A DNA stretch of 64,000 nucleotides, taken from contig NC_017542.1 of assembly GCF_000237325.1 (NCBI RefSeq), positions 5,698,501-5,762,500 on the forward strand, given 5' to 3'. Made by a program: the position numbers and the translations under genes. The DNA comes from Paenibacillus polymyxa M1. GTDB lineage: Bacteria; Bacillota; Bacilli; Paenibacillales; Paenibacillaceae. Below, in pieces: positions 25,621 to 33,278 of the stretch (the first letter of the stretch is position 1; each line of letters opens with the position of its first letter). The notes beneath the pieces were generated by a model. The model had not been told where the DNA came from. It ran no database searches and saw only the letters and a list, made by a program, of their open reading frames with translations.

Positions 25621-26157
25621 ATGATATTACACAAAGGCGAGACCTTATTTCGACAAGGGGAAACTGGCCCTTTATATCACTTAAAAAGCGGCCTGTTAAA
25701 AATTATCCGAGTCCATGAAGACGGCTCGCAAATTTTAGTTAATGTAATTGTGCCCGATGAAATCATCCCGCACCACTCCCTCATCAGTCCCAATCCCTAT
25801 TATGGTACCGCGATGGCGCTGGTCACCTCAGAGATTGAGGTTCTGTCGCAAAAAGAATGGTACCTGAAGCTGGAGCAGGACCCGGCTCAATGTCGAGCCA
25901 TCGCTTTGCAGCTACAGGATAAGCTACGCATGATGCAACAACGAATTGACCAGCTCACAGAGGTATCGCCTGCCGAGAAGCTTCGGAAGCTTCAACGCTG
26001 GTTCCACTCCTACATCGCACCCGCTACGTTAACAGACGTACTGACGCAGGAGGAAATCGGGCAGTTCATCGGGCTACGTCGGGAGACGATCAACCGGCTA
26101 TTGCGTGCTTCAAGCGCTCCATCTGCAAAAGATGGTGACGATAATGCATCTCGATGA
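25621..26157 (+). CDS. Crp/Fnr-family transcriptional regulator
   Basis: A 178-residue protein with a cyclic-nucleotide-type beta barrel (GETLFRQGETGPLYHLKSGL) and a C-terminal winged HTH (LTQEEIGQFIGLRRETINRLLR). No N-terminal Cys cluster is present, so it is not an oxygen-sensing Fnr. I start at ATG 25621, 13 bases after GGAGG. Its last 68 bases overlap the 3' end of the convergent DinB-type gene. Confidence 0.83.
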   Translation: MILHKGETLFRQGETGPLYHLKSGLLKIIRVHEDGSQILVNVIVPDEIIPHHSLISPNPYYGTAMALVTSEIEVLSQKEWYLKLEQDPAQCRAIALQLQDKLRMMQQRIDQLTEVSPAEKLRKLQRWFHSYIAPATLTDVLTQEEIGQFIGLRRETINRLLRASSAPSAKDGDDNASR

Positions 26158-26611
26158 GTCTAAACCACTCTCCCGCATTCAACGCGCCAAATCCGGGATG
26201 AGGAGAAGTAGACGACCCTGTTGATTTCTCAACGGTCGGCTCAATCTCTCTCATTTTACGGATCACCACATTCAATCCTTCTGCAATCTCTTCTTTGCTC
26301 GTCGGTTGGGGGGGAGTATACTGCGGAGATGGTGGGACTTGGATACGTATGGGTGGATAGCTTCCCAAGTTAAATGCGGCTGTGCCCGCCTCCGTTTTAG
26401 TCCCTTTTTCCCCATTAGACTGTAGACAAAGATCTATGTTCCTAAGATGCATATAAAGAGCAGAGTTCACCAAATGAAGATACATTTGTCCAAGCGACCA
26501 TTGTCCCTCCTGCGGTGTGTACTGCAATTGCTCCAGGCTAAAGCTGTCCAATTCAAGAAGATAGTGCTGTACCGTTTCTTCAAAACGCTGTAATGTTTCG
26601 CTTGTATTCAT
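26090..26611 (-). CDS. DinB-family protein
   Basis: A 173-residue four-helix DinB/YfiT-type protein, a family of metal-dependent thiol transferases and related proteins. The helix-1 region holds WSLGQMYLHLVNS and the C-terminus ends with MHYRHHLLQMERLK, giving the family's His residues. ATG 26611 chosen since the following residues fit the usual N-terminus. It follows the WYL regulator after 64 bases on the same strand, a common pairing. Its 3' end overlaps the Crp-type gene. Confidence 0.82.
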   Translation of the reverse strand: MNTSETLQRFEETVQHYLLELDSFSLEQLQYTPQEGQWSLGQMYLHLVNSALYMHLRNIDLCLQSNGEKGTKTEAGTAAFNLGSYPPIRIQVPPSPQYTPPQPTSKEEIAEGLNVVIRKMREIEPTVEKSTGSSTSPHPGFGALNAGEWFRLIEMHYRHHLLQMERLKHAIAG

Positions 26612-26675
26612 ATAGTAAATGCCCCTCTCTATCAAAGTAGCTTTACTATACAAGAATGCTACTGACAGCATTATG

Positions 26676-27620
26676 TCAGTAGCATTTCAACATTTTTTCC
26701 ACTTCTGTCCGGACACGCTCGCGAAGCGATTCAGGCTCCAGCACTACCACATCTGCGCCCCAACCAAGTATCCATGATAGTAATTCCTCTGGGTGTCTAA
26801 CACGGAAAAATACATGGATTCCATCCTCACGCTCCTCCATGGACTCCATGTAAAAATGGTTCGCTTCCTTCACTTTATCTACAATATCCGAACGGATTTG
26901 TATGTGAACATTTATGTGGCGGTCATCAGCTTGCTTATAATCCTGCAAATTAAAATCAATAGGCAACTGATAACCGTCCTCCAGCATGATCAGATCGTTC
27001 ATACGCGACAAACGGAAATGGCGCAGCTGTTGCCGCAATTCGCATTGTCCAATCAAAACCCACGAACCATGCAGCAGTACAAGACCATAAGGAGCGACCA
27101 CACGCACACTTTGGCGATTCCCGTCAGCCTCTGGCATTTTTTTGGAGTAACCAAACCGAACCTTCTGTTTAGCCAATACAGCGATGCGCAGCGTTTCCAA
27201 ATAGGCTTTCTCTGTATGGTTTGTTCCTTTACCCACCGCCAGCAGTCTGATAGTCGTTCGCACCTGGGCAACTTCCCTGCGAACGCTCTCTGGTAAAATA
27301 GCTTCGATTTTTCTGCGTGAAGTTTGCGCCTTCATGCCATAGTCTGTATCAAATTTTTGTTCGACAAAATCTGTTCCGATTAGCAGCGCTACAGCCTCTT
27401 CTACAGTAAAGCTTACAGGAGGCAGGAAGTATCCCTCCATCAAAGAATATCCAATACCCGGTGCTCCTACAATCGGTACGCCCGATTCGCTGAGAGCCTG
27501 AATATCCCGATAGATCGTTCTCACACTCGTTTCGAAAATCGCCGCTAAATCCTCGGCCCGTATAATATCCTTACGTTGTAACTCTAGCAAGATAGCCAGC
27601 AAGCGGTCGGTTTTGTTCAT
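26676..27620 (-). CDS. HTH and WYL-domain transcriptional regulator (YafY family)
   Basis: A 314-residue regulator with an N-terminal winged HTH (RAEDLAAIFETSVRTIYRDI) and a WYL ligand-sensing domain in the middle (RVVAPYGLVLLHGSWVLIGQ, followed by RHFRLSRMNDL) and a C-terminal WCX extension. Members often repress a neighbouring gene; the downstream DinB-type gene is the natural target. Confidence 0.87.
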   Translation of the reverse strand: MNKTDRLLAILLELQRKDIIRAEDLAAIFETSVRTIYRDIQALSESGVPIVGAPGIGYSLMEGYFLPPVSFTVEEAVALLIGTDFVEQKFDTDYGMKAQTSRRKIEAILPESVRREVAQVRTTIRLLAVGKGTNHTEKAYLETLRIAVLAKQKVRFGYSKKMPEADGNRQSVRVVAPYGLVLLHGSWVLIGQCELRQQLRHFRLSRMNDLIMLEDGYQLPIDFNLQDYKQADDRHINVHIQIRSDIVDKVKEANHFYMESMEEREDGIHVFFRVRHPEELLSWILGWGADVVVLEPESLRERVRTEVEKMLKCY

Positions 27621-27661
27621 ACTATATCGCCCCGTCCTTGAGAGGATCTAAATGCACGAAT

Positions 27662-27712
27662 TTAAAAGAGCAATAAGGGCAGTGCACTACTGCGGCTTAT
27701 TGCTCTTTTTTT
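27662..27712. terminator. Bidirectional terminator
   Basis: 14-bp arms AAAAGAGCAATAAG/CTTATTGCTCTTTT (27664-27677 and 27695-27708). It ends the GIY-YIG gene on the minus strand before the WYL regulator. Confidence 0.87.
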
Positions 27713-27736
27713 ATAAAGTAGCTGCTTGTTGCTTTG

Positions 27737-28093
27737 TTACTTATAAAACACTTTTTCAACGTTATATTTAGCCTTTTGCGAATTGATGATGTAGGTTTCA
27801 TAAATTTCACGATCTACCGCATCTTCCACAATACAGACCTCAATAATCGCCACTTCTTTCCGATTAGCCTTGATCGGCGATACGTTATCTTCAAAATGCT
27901 TTTTGATTCTGGGTCTTAACTTTCTTGCTTTACCAACGAACAGTAATTCCTCCTGTGCATTGTAGAACATAAAGATACCAGCCTTATCTCTAGGAATCAG
28001 GTGGAAATCTGTAAATCCATAAATATGGCTGAGCTCAGGGTTAACCTGTTTGGTAATTGTGATATCCGGAGTTGGAATCGTTATATTAATCAC
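27737..28093 (-). CDS. GIY-YIG domain nuclease-like protein
   Basis: A 118-residue single-domain protein. The GIY-YIG core appears as AGIFMFYNAQEELLFVGKARKL (about 38-59; GIF and FVG replace GIY and YIG), with a helical Arg and a downstream Glu (EIYETYIIN). It resembles the N-terminal nuclease module of UvrC or stand-alone GIY-YIG proteins. Starts at GTG 28093 after GAGGAAGTGA. Confidence 0.8.
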   Translation of the reverse strand: MINITIPTPDITITKQVNPELSHIYGFTDFHLIPRDKAGIFMFYNAQEELLFVGKARKLRPRIKKHFEDNVSPIKANRKEVAIIEVCIVEDAVDREIYETYIINSQKAKYNVEKVFYK

Positions 28094-28105
28094 TATGTCA
28101 CTTCC

Positions 28106-28159
28106 TCATTCTATATAGGTGTAAATATTACCACAAAGATGAAGGTAACACCATTCCAT
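28106..28159 (-). other. Possible 17-residue ORF starting at a repeated sequence
   Basis: ATG at 28159 opens a 17-codon frame beginning MEWCYLH and ending just before the ribosome site of the GIY-YIG gene. The first codons lie within a 25-bp sequence that recurs at 30141-30165 and there also starts a small ORF (MGWCYLH). There is no clear ribosome site here, so translation is doubtful. Confidence 0.25.
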
Positions 28160-28162
28160 AAA
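28138..28162. repeat. 25-bp dispersed repeat, copy 1
   Basis: Matches 30141-30165 in 24 of 25 positions (core GGTAACACCAT). Lies 45 bases upstream of the GIY-YIG gene start. Confidence 0.85.
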
Positions 28163-28198
28163 TTCCTGCCCCATTACTAACAGATCGGGAGGAATTTT

Positions 28199-28273
28199 AT
28201 GATTTCCCTACTATGCGGAGTAGGTTGGTTTCCGTTACAATATGTCAGTGTGATTCTGGCATCGGCAGATTGA
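28199..28273 (+). CDS. Possible small ORF (24 aa) ahead of the acetate transporter
   Basis: ATG 28199 is placed 5-6 bases after GGGAGGA and opens a 24-codon hydrophobic frame (MISLLCGVGWFPLQYVSVIL...). It ends 37 bases before the transporter start. It may be a leader peptide or small membrane protein. Only the good ribosome site supports it. Confidence 0.4.
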   Translation: MISLLCGVGWFPLQYVSVILASAD

Positions 28274-28310
28274 CACGTACTTAAATATTATTGGAGGCTT
28301 CTATTTTTTC

Positions 28311-28934
28311 ATGCAAAATGAATCTCATTCTAACGTAAAAATCATAACGGCCGATCCGAGCGCGATCGGCCTGTTTGGCTTGGCCATTGTAACGCTTGTA
28401 GCTTCATCCCAAAAGCTTGGTCTCACCGAGGGCTTGAGCTTTATTATTCCTTGGGCTATCTTCCTGGGTGCCTTTGCACAGCTGTTTGCCTGCATTCAGG
28501 ATGCAAAGCATAACAACACCTTTGGCATGACGGCATTTGGCGCTTACGCCTTCTTCTGGTTAGCCGTAGCTAGTAGCTGGATGATTAAAATGGGCGTATT
28601 CGGCTCAGAGCTGGCATCAGCGGTGGATGGTAGGCAGCTCGGCGTTGCCTTTGCCGGCTATCTCATCTTTACGCTCTTCATGACCATTGGAGCAATGGAG
28701 ACGCACAAGGTTCTATTTTTTATTTTTGTGTTGATTGATTTTCTGTTCCTCGGCCTTAGCTTCGATGCATTCGGCATCGCCCCAGAGGTGTTCCACACCA
28801 TCGCCGCTTATGCTGAAATGGGCATTGGCCTACTCTCGCTGTACGGTACAGGAGCTGCTGTTCTGAATGCACATTTTGGCCGTACATTCCTGCCTGTAGG
28901 ACGTCCTTTCGGCATCTTCAAACCACGTCCTTAG
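28311..28934 (+). CDS. GPR1/FUN34/YaaH-family transporter (acetate/succinate type)
   Basis: A 207-residue protein with six hydrophobic segments. The family start motif appears as ADPSAIGLFGLA (the NPAPLGL-type signature), with FAQLFACIQDAKHNNTFGMTAF following the second helix. The E. coli homologue SatP is an acetate-succinate proton symporter. TATTGGAGG lies upstream of the ATG. Single gene followed by a hairpin. Confidence 0.87.
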   Translation: MQNESHSNVKIITADPSAIGLFGLAIVTLVASSQKLGLTEGLSFIIPWAIFLGAFAQLFACIQDAKHNNTFGMTAFGAYAFFWLAVASSWMIKMGVFGSELASAVDGRQLGVAFAGYLIFTLFMTIGAMETHKVLFFIFVLIDFLFLGLSFDAFGIAPEVFHTIAAYAEMGIGLLSLYGTGAAVLNAHFGRTFLPVGRPFGIFKPRP

Positions 28935-28946
28935 CTGCATATGTAT

Positions 28947-29071
28947 GCCCCCCAAAGCCACCTTTCGCGCCGATCCGCGTTAAGACAGCTTTGGGGATAT
29001 AAGGCTGGAATTACTCGGCTTGCTACTAGATGCTGCTTATTAAAGTTAACTTGAAGTCAAGTGCTGCCTTG
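28947..29071 (-). pseudogene. Scar of a deleted aldo/keto reductase gene
   Basis: Left part 28947-28998: a hairpin closely matching the terminator at 34998-35052 behind the intact reductase gene. Then 29011-29022 reads on the minus strand CAA GCC GAG TAA (Gln-Ala-Glu-stop), the same last residues as the intact reductase, with synonymous changes. Right part 29029-29071: a stretch matching the intact gene's MerR-type promoter (36115-36157), about 34 of 43 bases, including TTGACTTnAAGTTAACTT. The whole coding region between promoter and last codons is missing. Individually the matches are short; their order, spacing and orientation together support the call. Confidence 0.65.
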
Positions 29072-29142
29072 TGTCGCTGTATCTGAACTAAACTGCCAAG
29101 TATAATATTGGTATAATAACAAAGTGAAAGGGGATGATATGG

Positions 29143-29532
29143 TTGAGAAAACGGCTGAACAATGGAGTTAATTGCACGCCGACTAAAGGCTGTCCGGTGG
29201 AAGTAACCTTAAGCATTATCGGCGGAAAGTGGAAAGGAATCATTCTGTACGAATTGCTGGGTGGAACTAAGCGGTTTCAAGATCTGCGGCGGGCACTTCC
29301 CACGGCCACTCAAAAAATGCTGACCCTCCAACTACGAGAGTTAGAGGCAGACAATCTCATTCACCGTGAAGTTCATCACCTTGTTCCGCCTAAAGTGGAA
29401 TACTCGCTAACCCCGCTCGGAGCTTCGCTTGAGTCAATACTCACCCAAATGAAGGCTTGGGGAGAACGGTTTCAGGCCGAACATCATCTCTCACTTTTCA
29501 AACCTGAAATAACGAACCGGTGTAATAAATGA
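29143..29532 (+). CDS. HxlR-family transcriptional regulator
   Basis: About 129 residues. The N-terminal Cys region NCTPTKGCPVEVTLSIIGGK and the winged HTH (GTKRFQDLRRALPTATQKML) are typical of HxlR/YodB-type regulators, several of which sense quinones or electrophiles through that Cys. TTG 29143 lies 9 bases from AAAGGGG; ATG 29134 abuts it and is less likely. A DUF1330 gene follows 119 bases downstream. A -10 (TATAAT, 29112-29117) is present. Confidence 0.83.
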   Translation: MRKRLNNGVNCTPTKGCPVEVTLSIIGGKWKGIILYELLGGTKRFQDLRRALPTATQKMLTLQLRELEADNLIHREVHHLVPPKVEYSLTPLGASLESILTQMKAWGERFQAEHHLSLFKPEITNRCNK

Positions 29533-29651
29533 AACTGAGGATAAAAAAAGTGCCTAATTTACAATCTCCGCGTGTCGGATTAAGCTAAAGATGCTCGCCG
29601 GCGAAATCCTAGGACGTATGATCACCGTCCGACATACAGAGGAGAATAGAT

Positions 29652-29945
29652 ATGAGCGCATATGTTATCGTAGATATAAAAGTAGAGGAAGAAGCTGTTT
29701 TCAAACAATACGCAGAGCTAGCAGATGCGCTGCTGCAGGAAGTTCCGGGATTCCGCAACCTTACGCTAGATCCACAGCCCGAGACACTGGAAGGCACATG
29801 GAAGCCGTCAATAGTCGTAGTTCACGAATTCCCGACTTACGAGGCTGCCAAGCAGTTCTATTATTCCGATGACTACGCGCCCTTAATTAAGCTGCGTCAA
29901 TCAGGAACTCAAGCTAACGTTATTCTGGTTAACGGAAGAGCATAA
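29652..29945 (+). CDS. DUF1330 family protein
   Basis: A 97-residue ferredoxin-like-fold protein of the dimeric alpha-beta barrel class. The start MSAYVIVDIKVEEEAVFKQY and the middle VVHEFPTYEAAKQFYYSDDY are diagnostic of DUF1330. Function unknown. GAGGAGAA precedes the ATG. Probably controlled by the HxlR-type neighbour. Confidence 0.85.
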   Translation: MSAYVIVDIKVEEEAVFKQYAELADALLQEVPGFRNLTLDPQPETLEGTWKPSIVVVHEFPTYEAAKQFYYSDDYAPLIKLRQSGTQANVILVNGRA

Positions 29946-30005
29946 ACTTCTGTTCTGCTACTTTTCATATACTAGGACAATTCGCACTCGAATTAGGTAA
30001 CTAGC

Positions 30006-30068
30006 TTGTTTTATTTCATACTCATTAAATAAAACAAACTCCTACGTCCTATTAAGAACGTAGGAGTC
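30006..30068. terminator. Two adjacent inverted repeats, terminator region
   Basis: 30006-30037: perfect 11-bp A/T arms TTGTTTTATTT/AAATAAAACAA. 30038-30067: perfect 10-bp arms ACTCCTACGT/ACGTAGGAGT; read on the minus strand the second hairpin is followed by TTGTTTTATTT, a good terminator for the haem-membrane gene. Confidence 0.75.
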
Positions 30069-30069
30069 T

Positions 30070-30162
30070 CTAGTACAATGGAAAGAATGTAACCGCAACC
30101 AATATATCAACCGCCTCCGCCAGCATCTTGTTCTCTCCCGGATGAAGGTAACACCATCCCAT
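30070..30162 (-). CDS. Possible 30-residue protein after the haem-membrane gene
   Basis: ATG 30162 lies 4 bases after the stop of the preceding gene; GGAGGGG is about 17 bases upstream. The frame reads MGWCYLHPGENKMLAEA... and ends in hydrophobic residues, with the stop right before a terminator. Its start lies in the 25-bp repeat shared with 28138-28162, where the other copy also begins M-x-WCYLH. Not recognised; could be a small protein or only a repeat. Confidence 0.4.
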   Translation of the reverse strand: MGWCYLHPGENKMLAEAVDILVAVTFFPLY

Positions 30163-30165
30163 AAA
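30141..30165. repeat. 25-bp dispersed repeat, copy 2
   Basis: 24 of 25 bases identical to 28138-28162; overlaps the start of the 30-residue ORF. Confidence 0.85.
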
Positions 30166-30166
30166 A

Positions 30167-30835
30167 TTATAGAGTGTCCCCTCCGACAGGCTTCATCGTT
30201 TTCTCCGCCATTCTGTCGAGTATCCAGACTAGTACCCCCACGGCAAGAGTGGCGATGACCGCCATAATTACTGTTCCGCCTACATGTAGCAGCAGCACGG
30301 GAACCCACAGCAGTCCAAGTATACGATGGACGGTTCGCATCCACTTGTTACGTACTTTATTAATATAGAAGCCGTATCCGGAGATAGCCAGCATAATGGC
30401 AAAAGCCGCCAGTCCGGAGTAGGTTTTGTGATCTTGAAGTTTGGTAATCAGGAAATAGACGCCATGAACGGCAATAAGAATCAAGGTCGCCCAACCCAGC
30501 AGTTTATGCAAGGAGTGAAACAACTTTCCGGCCTTTCGAACCAACATTGACGGCGATCTCAGTTGCTTCTTAAACCAGAACCAACAGAAAGGGGCCGCCC
30601 CAAGAAAAACGGAGATCGTGCCCAAGGTATTAAATATTTCCCCGTTGCCCCCACCACCTTTTCCGCCGGGACGTCCGCCCATGTGCTCTGGTACATTGCC
30701 GCCTCCCGGAGGTCGCATGCCAGGCTTGCCGCCGGAAACCGAGGACATGTAGTAATAGTAGATTACGAGTAGAGCCGCTACCGTAACTGCGATGATTGCC
30801 GGAATCCAAACCGTCTTTTTCATCTTTGTTTTCAT
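30167..30835 (-). CDS. Membrane protein with paired His, ferric-reductase/cytochrome b-like
   Basis: A 222-residue protein: one N-terminal helix (about 8-28), a Gly/Pro-rich extracytoplasmic stretch (GGKPGMRPPGGGNVPEHMGG), then about four helices. His residues in FHSLHKLLGWATLILIAVHG and RTVHRILGLLWVPVLLLHVGG sit in pairs as in di-haem b cytochromes, so haem-linked electron transfer is inferred. ATG 30835 is preceded by GGGGAGGA; a longer frame to 31027 overlaps the divergent gene and is not used. Confidence 0.72.
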   Translation of the reverse strand: MKTKMKKTVWIPAIIAVTVAALLVIYYYYMSSVSGGKPGMRPPGGGNVPEHMGGRPGGKGGGGNGEIFNTLGTISVFLGAAPFCWFWFKKQLRSPSMLVRKAGKLFHSLHKLLGWATLILIAVHGVYFLITKLQDHKTYSGLAAFAIMLAISGYGFYINKVRNKWMRTVHRILGLLWVPVLLLHVGGTVIMAVIATLAVGVLVWILDRMAEKTMKPVGGDTL

Positions 30836-30991
30836 TGTTATGCATCCTCCCCGGGAAAATTGCCTTGATTGTACCCGGTCAAGCTGAAAACAAGATGGAA
30901 GCTGGCTGAAAGTATCCCTTTTTTGGGTATATAAAATCATACAATGATAACAATGTATACAATAATTGTAATCAAAGGGGTGCTTGTGAAA

Positions 30992-32530
30992 ATGAAACAA
31001 GACGAGTGTCGTACGACCTTCCCGCAATTTCCAGAATCGTATTGGTTAGCTTCAACTGACGTCCCCAATTTCCCCAAGCTTAATGAAGATATTCAGGTGG
31101 ATGTTGCTATTGTAGGTGCGGGGATCACCGGTATTACCACTGCTTATTTACTTTCTAAAAAAGGACTACACGTCGCAGTCGTTGACGCAGGGCGGATACT
31201 TCATGGAACAACGGGCCATACCACCGCCAAAATTACCGCACAACATGATTTGATCTATAGCGAGTTCCTCTCACATTTTGGTAAAGAGAAAACCCGACTC
31301 TATTATGAAGCTAACCGCGATGCTCTTGAATTCATCAGACAAACGGTAGAAGAGTATCATATCGATTGTCAATTTACAGAAGAAGATGCCTACGTTTATA
31401 CATGTGCGGATACGCATGTGGAAAAAATCAACGACGAATATAAAGCTTACAAGGAACTTGGCATCCCGGGAAGTTATGTCGAACAAACGCCTCTGCCCTT
31501 TTCAACTAAAGCAGCTATTATGATGGCAAACCAAGCTCAGTTTAATCCGATTCCTTTCTTAAGGTATCTAGCCAATCAAGTCATCCGGCAAGGCGGGAAG
31601 ATTTATGAACAGACCACCGTTGTGGGTGTGGATAAAGGAACCCCCTCTATTATTAATACAAGCGACGGGCACAAGATTACCTGCAACTATGTCGTATCCT
31701 CCTCTCATTTTCCGTTCAATGATCCAAACAGTCTTTATTTTGCGCGATTGCATGCCGAGCGGTCTTATGTACTAGCGGTCAAGACGGACAAAACCTATCC
31801 GGGTGGTATGTACATAAGTGCGGAAACCCCTAAACGTTCGCTTCGCTCTGTACTAATAAACGGTGAACCGATGGTCATCGTCGGTGGCGAAGGCCACAAA
31901 ACGGGTCAAGGAATCTGCACATTTCAATACTATGAAGCTTTAGAAAAGTTTGCAGAGCAAACATTTGGATTAAAGGAAATCGTCTATCGCTGGTCGGCAC
32001 AGGACCTGTACTCGTTAGACAAGCTCCCTTATATCGGGCAGGAATTATCCGATGTTTCTAACATCCTCGTTGCTACGGGTTATAGAAAATGGGGGATGAC
32101 CACAAGTGTCGCGGCGGCTTTATTAAATACGAATCTGATTACCAGAAGGGAAAGCCCGTATCGGGATCTTTTCTCCCCTTCAAGATTCCATGCAGACCCT
32201 GACATTAAAACATTTGTAACACAAAATGCGAATGTGGCGAAGCACTTGATTGCCGGTAAGCTGGAAATCAGCTATAAAAAAGCCGAAGAACTCCAGCAAG
32301 ACGAAGGGGCAGTCGTCCGGGTAAACGGCAAAAGAGCGGGCGCCTATCGAGACCCACAAGGAGCTTTGCACCTGGTGGACACTACGTGCACCCATATGGG
32401 CTGTGAAGTTGACTGGAACGAGGCCGAAAGAACATGGGATTGCCCATGTCATGGCTCACGCTTTTCATATCAAGGCGAAGTAATTGAAGGACCCGCTAAA
32501 AAAGCACTTGGCAAGGTTGAAGCCGAATAG
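30992..32530 (+). CDS. FAD-dependent oxidoreductase with C-terminal Rieske domain
   Basis: A 512-residue protein. The N-terminal DAO-type domain starts with the FAD loop VAIVGAGITGITTAYLLSKK; the C-terminal 90 residues form a Rieske [2Fe-2S] domain with CTHMGC and CPCHGS. It is like B. subtilis YhfW. ATG 30992 is 10 bases after AAAGGGG. The coat/alcohol dehydrogenase cluster follows 75 bases later in the same direction, so it may be part of that transcript; the substrate is unknown. Confidence 0.88.
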   Translation: MKQDECRTTFPQFPESYWLASTDVPNFPKLNEDIQVDVAIVGAGITGITTAYLLSKKGLHVAVVDAGRILHGTTGHTTAKITAQHDLIYSEFLSHFGKEKTRLYYEANRDALEFIRQTVEEYHIDCQFTEEDAYVYTCADTHVEKINDEYKAYKELGIPGSYVEQTPLPFSTKAAIMMANQAQFNPIPFLRYLANQVIRQGGKIYEQTTVVGVDKGTPSIINTSDGHKITCNYVVSSSHFPFNDPNSLYFARLHAERSYVLAVKTDKTYPGGMYISAETPKRSLRSVLINGEPMVIVGGEGHKTGQGICTFQYYEALEKFAEQTFGLKEIVYRWSAQDLYSLDKLPYIGQELSDVSNILVATGYRKWGMTTSVAAALLNTNLITRRESPYRDLFSPSRFHADPDIKTFVTQNANVAKHLIAGKLEISYKKAEELQQDEGAVVRVNGKRAGAYRDPQGALHLVDTTCTHMGCEVDWNEAERTWDCPCHGSRFSYQGEVIEGPAKKALGKVEAE

Positions 32531-32605
32531 CACGATCCTTTCGGAATAAACCTAGTTATGTTCTGGACAACATACCTTCTAGAATCATAAAAGAAAGGTG
32601 AGCCT

Positions 32606-32857
32606 ATGATAAGCCAACAGCCTACATTAGCGGCGCATGAGTCCCTAGAGATCCATGAAGTGCTTAACTTCAAAACGTTATGTTTAGCAAAGTCCAAATT
32701 AATGCAGGGCTTAGTATTCGATCAAGAGCTAAAGGATTTAATGGAAAAAGATGTTCAGCAATCTATTCAGGCTATTGCCGATTTGCAAGCAATCTATGCT
32801 AAAGCACCGTTTCAAGCGCCTGTTCCTGACTTCCGCCCAACACCAATTTTAAATTGA
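32606..32857 (+). CDS. yraG: Small spore coat-like protein (YraG type)
   Basis: An 83-residue protein similar to the 70-residue one at 34441: both share [18 protein letters not shown] / LEVHELSAFKTVCLTKSK and a following L..LMEKDV / L..ILQKDV. It corresponds in position and size to YraG of the B. subtilis yraG-yraF-adhB-yraE-yraD cluster. Likely a forespore or coat component; symbol by synteny. Confidence 0.75.
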   Translation: MISQQPTLAAHESLEIHEVLNFKTLCLAKSKLMQGLVFDQELKDLMEKDVQQSIQAIADLQAIYAKAPFQAPVPDFRPTPILN

Positions 32858-32867
32858 GGTGAATGAT

Positions 32868-33278
32868 GTGACACCTAACCAGACCCAGTCCGCTAAAATG
32901 GATTATGTGGACCCAAAAAACTCATTAAATATGCCGGAAATGGCAGACACGACCCTTGCAATGGATTTTCTGGTTCGCGTCAAGGAAGGGGTTCGGAACA
33001 CAGCAATAGCTTTGACAGAAACTGTCTCTACCGATGCCAGAACCCTATTACGTAATCAACTGCATCAAGGCATTGCGCTTCATCAGGAAATTACCGATCT
33101 TATGGTACGAAAAAAATGGTTTCATCCCTATGATCTGCAAAAGCAATATCAATTGGATCAACTGTCAGCCAATAAGACGGTGGACATCAGTAAAATGAAA
33201 CTGTTCCCAGACGATACCACCCGCAAAGGTATGTTTGATCGCACGCCGGACGAACATATGGGAGGAAACCAGGCATGA
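32868..33278 (+). CDS. yraF: CotF-family spore coat protein (YraF type)
   Basis: About 136 residues with the ferritin-like CotF domain: [20 protein letters not shown], then [20 protein letters not shown] and FHPYD. It is a paralogue of the 99-residue protein at 34650. Two GTG starts exist (32859, 32868); 32868 is better spaced from GAGGTGA. Overlaps the dehydrogenase gene by 4 bases. Confidence 0.82.
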   Translation: MTPNQTQSAKMDYVDPKNSLNMPEMADTTLAMDFLVRVKEGVRNTAIALTETVSTDARTLLRNQLHQGIALHQEITDLMVRKKWFHPYDLQKQYQLDQLSANKTVDISKMKLFPDDTTRKGMFDRTPDEHMGGNQA

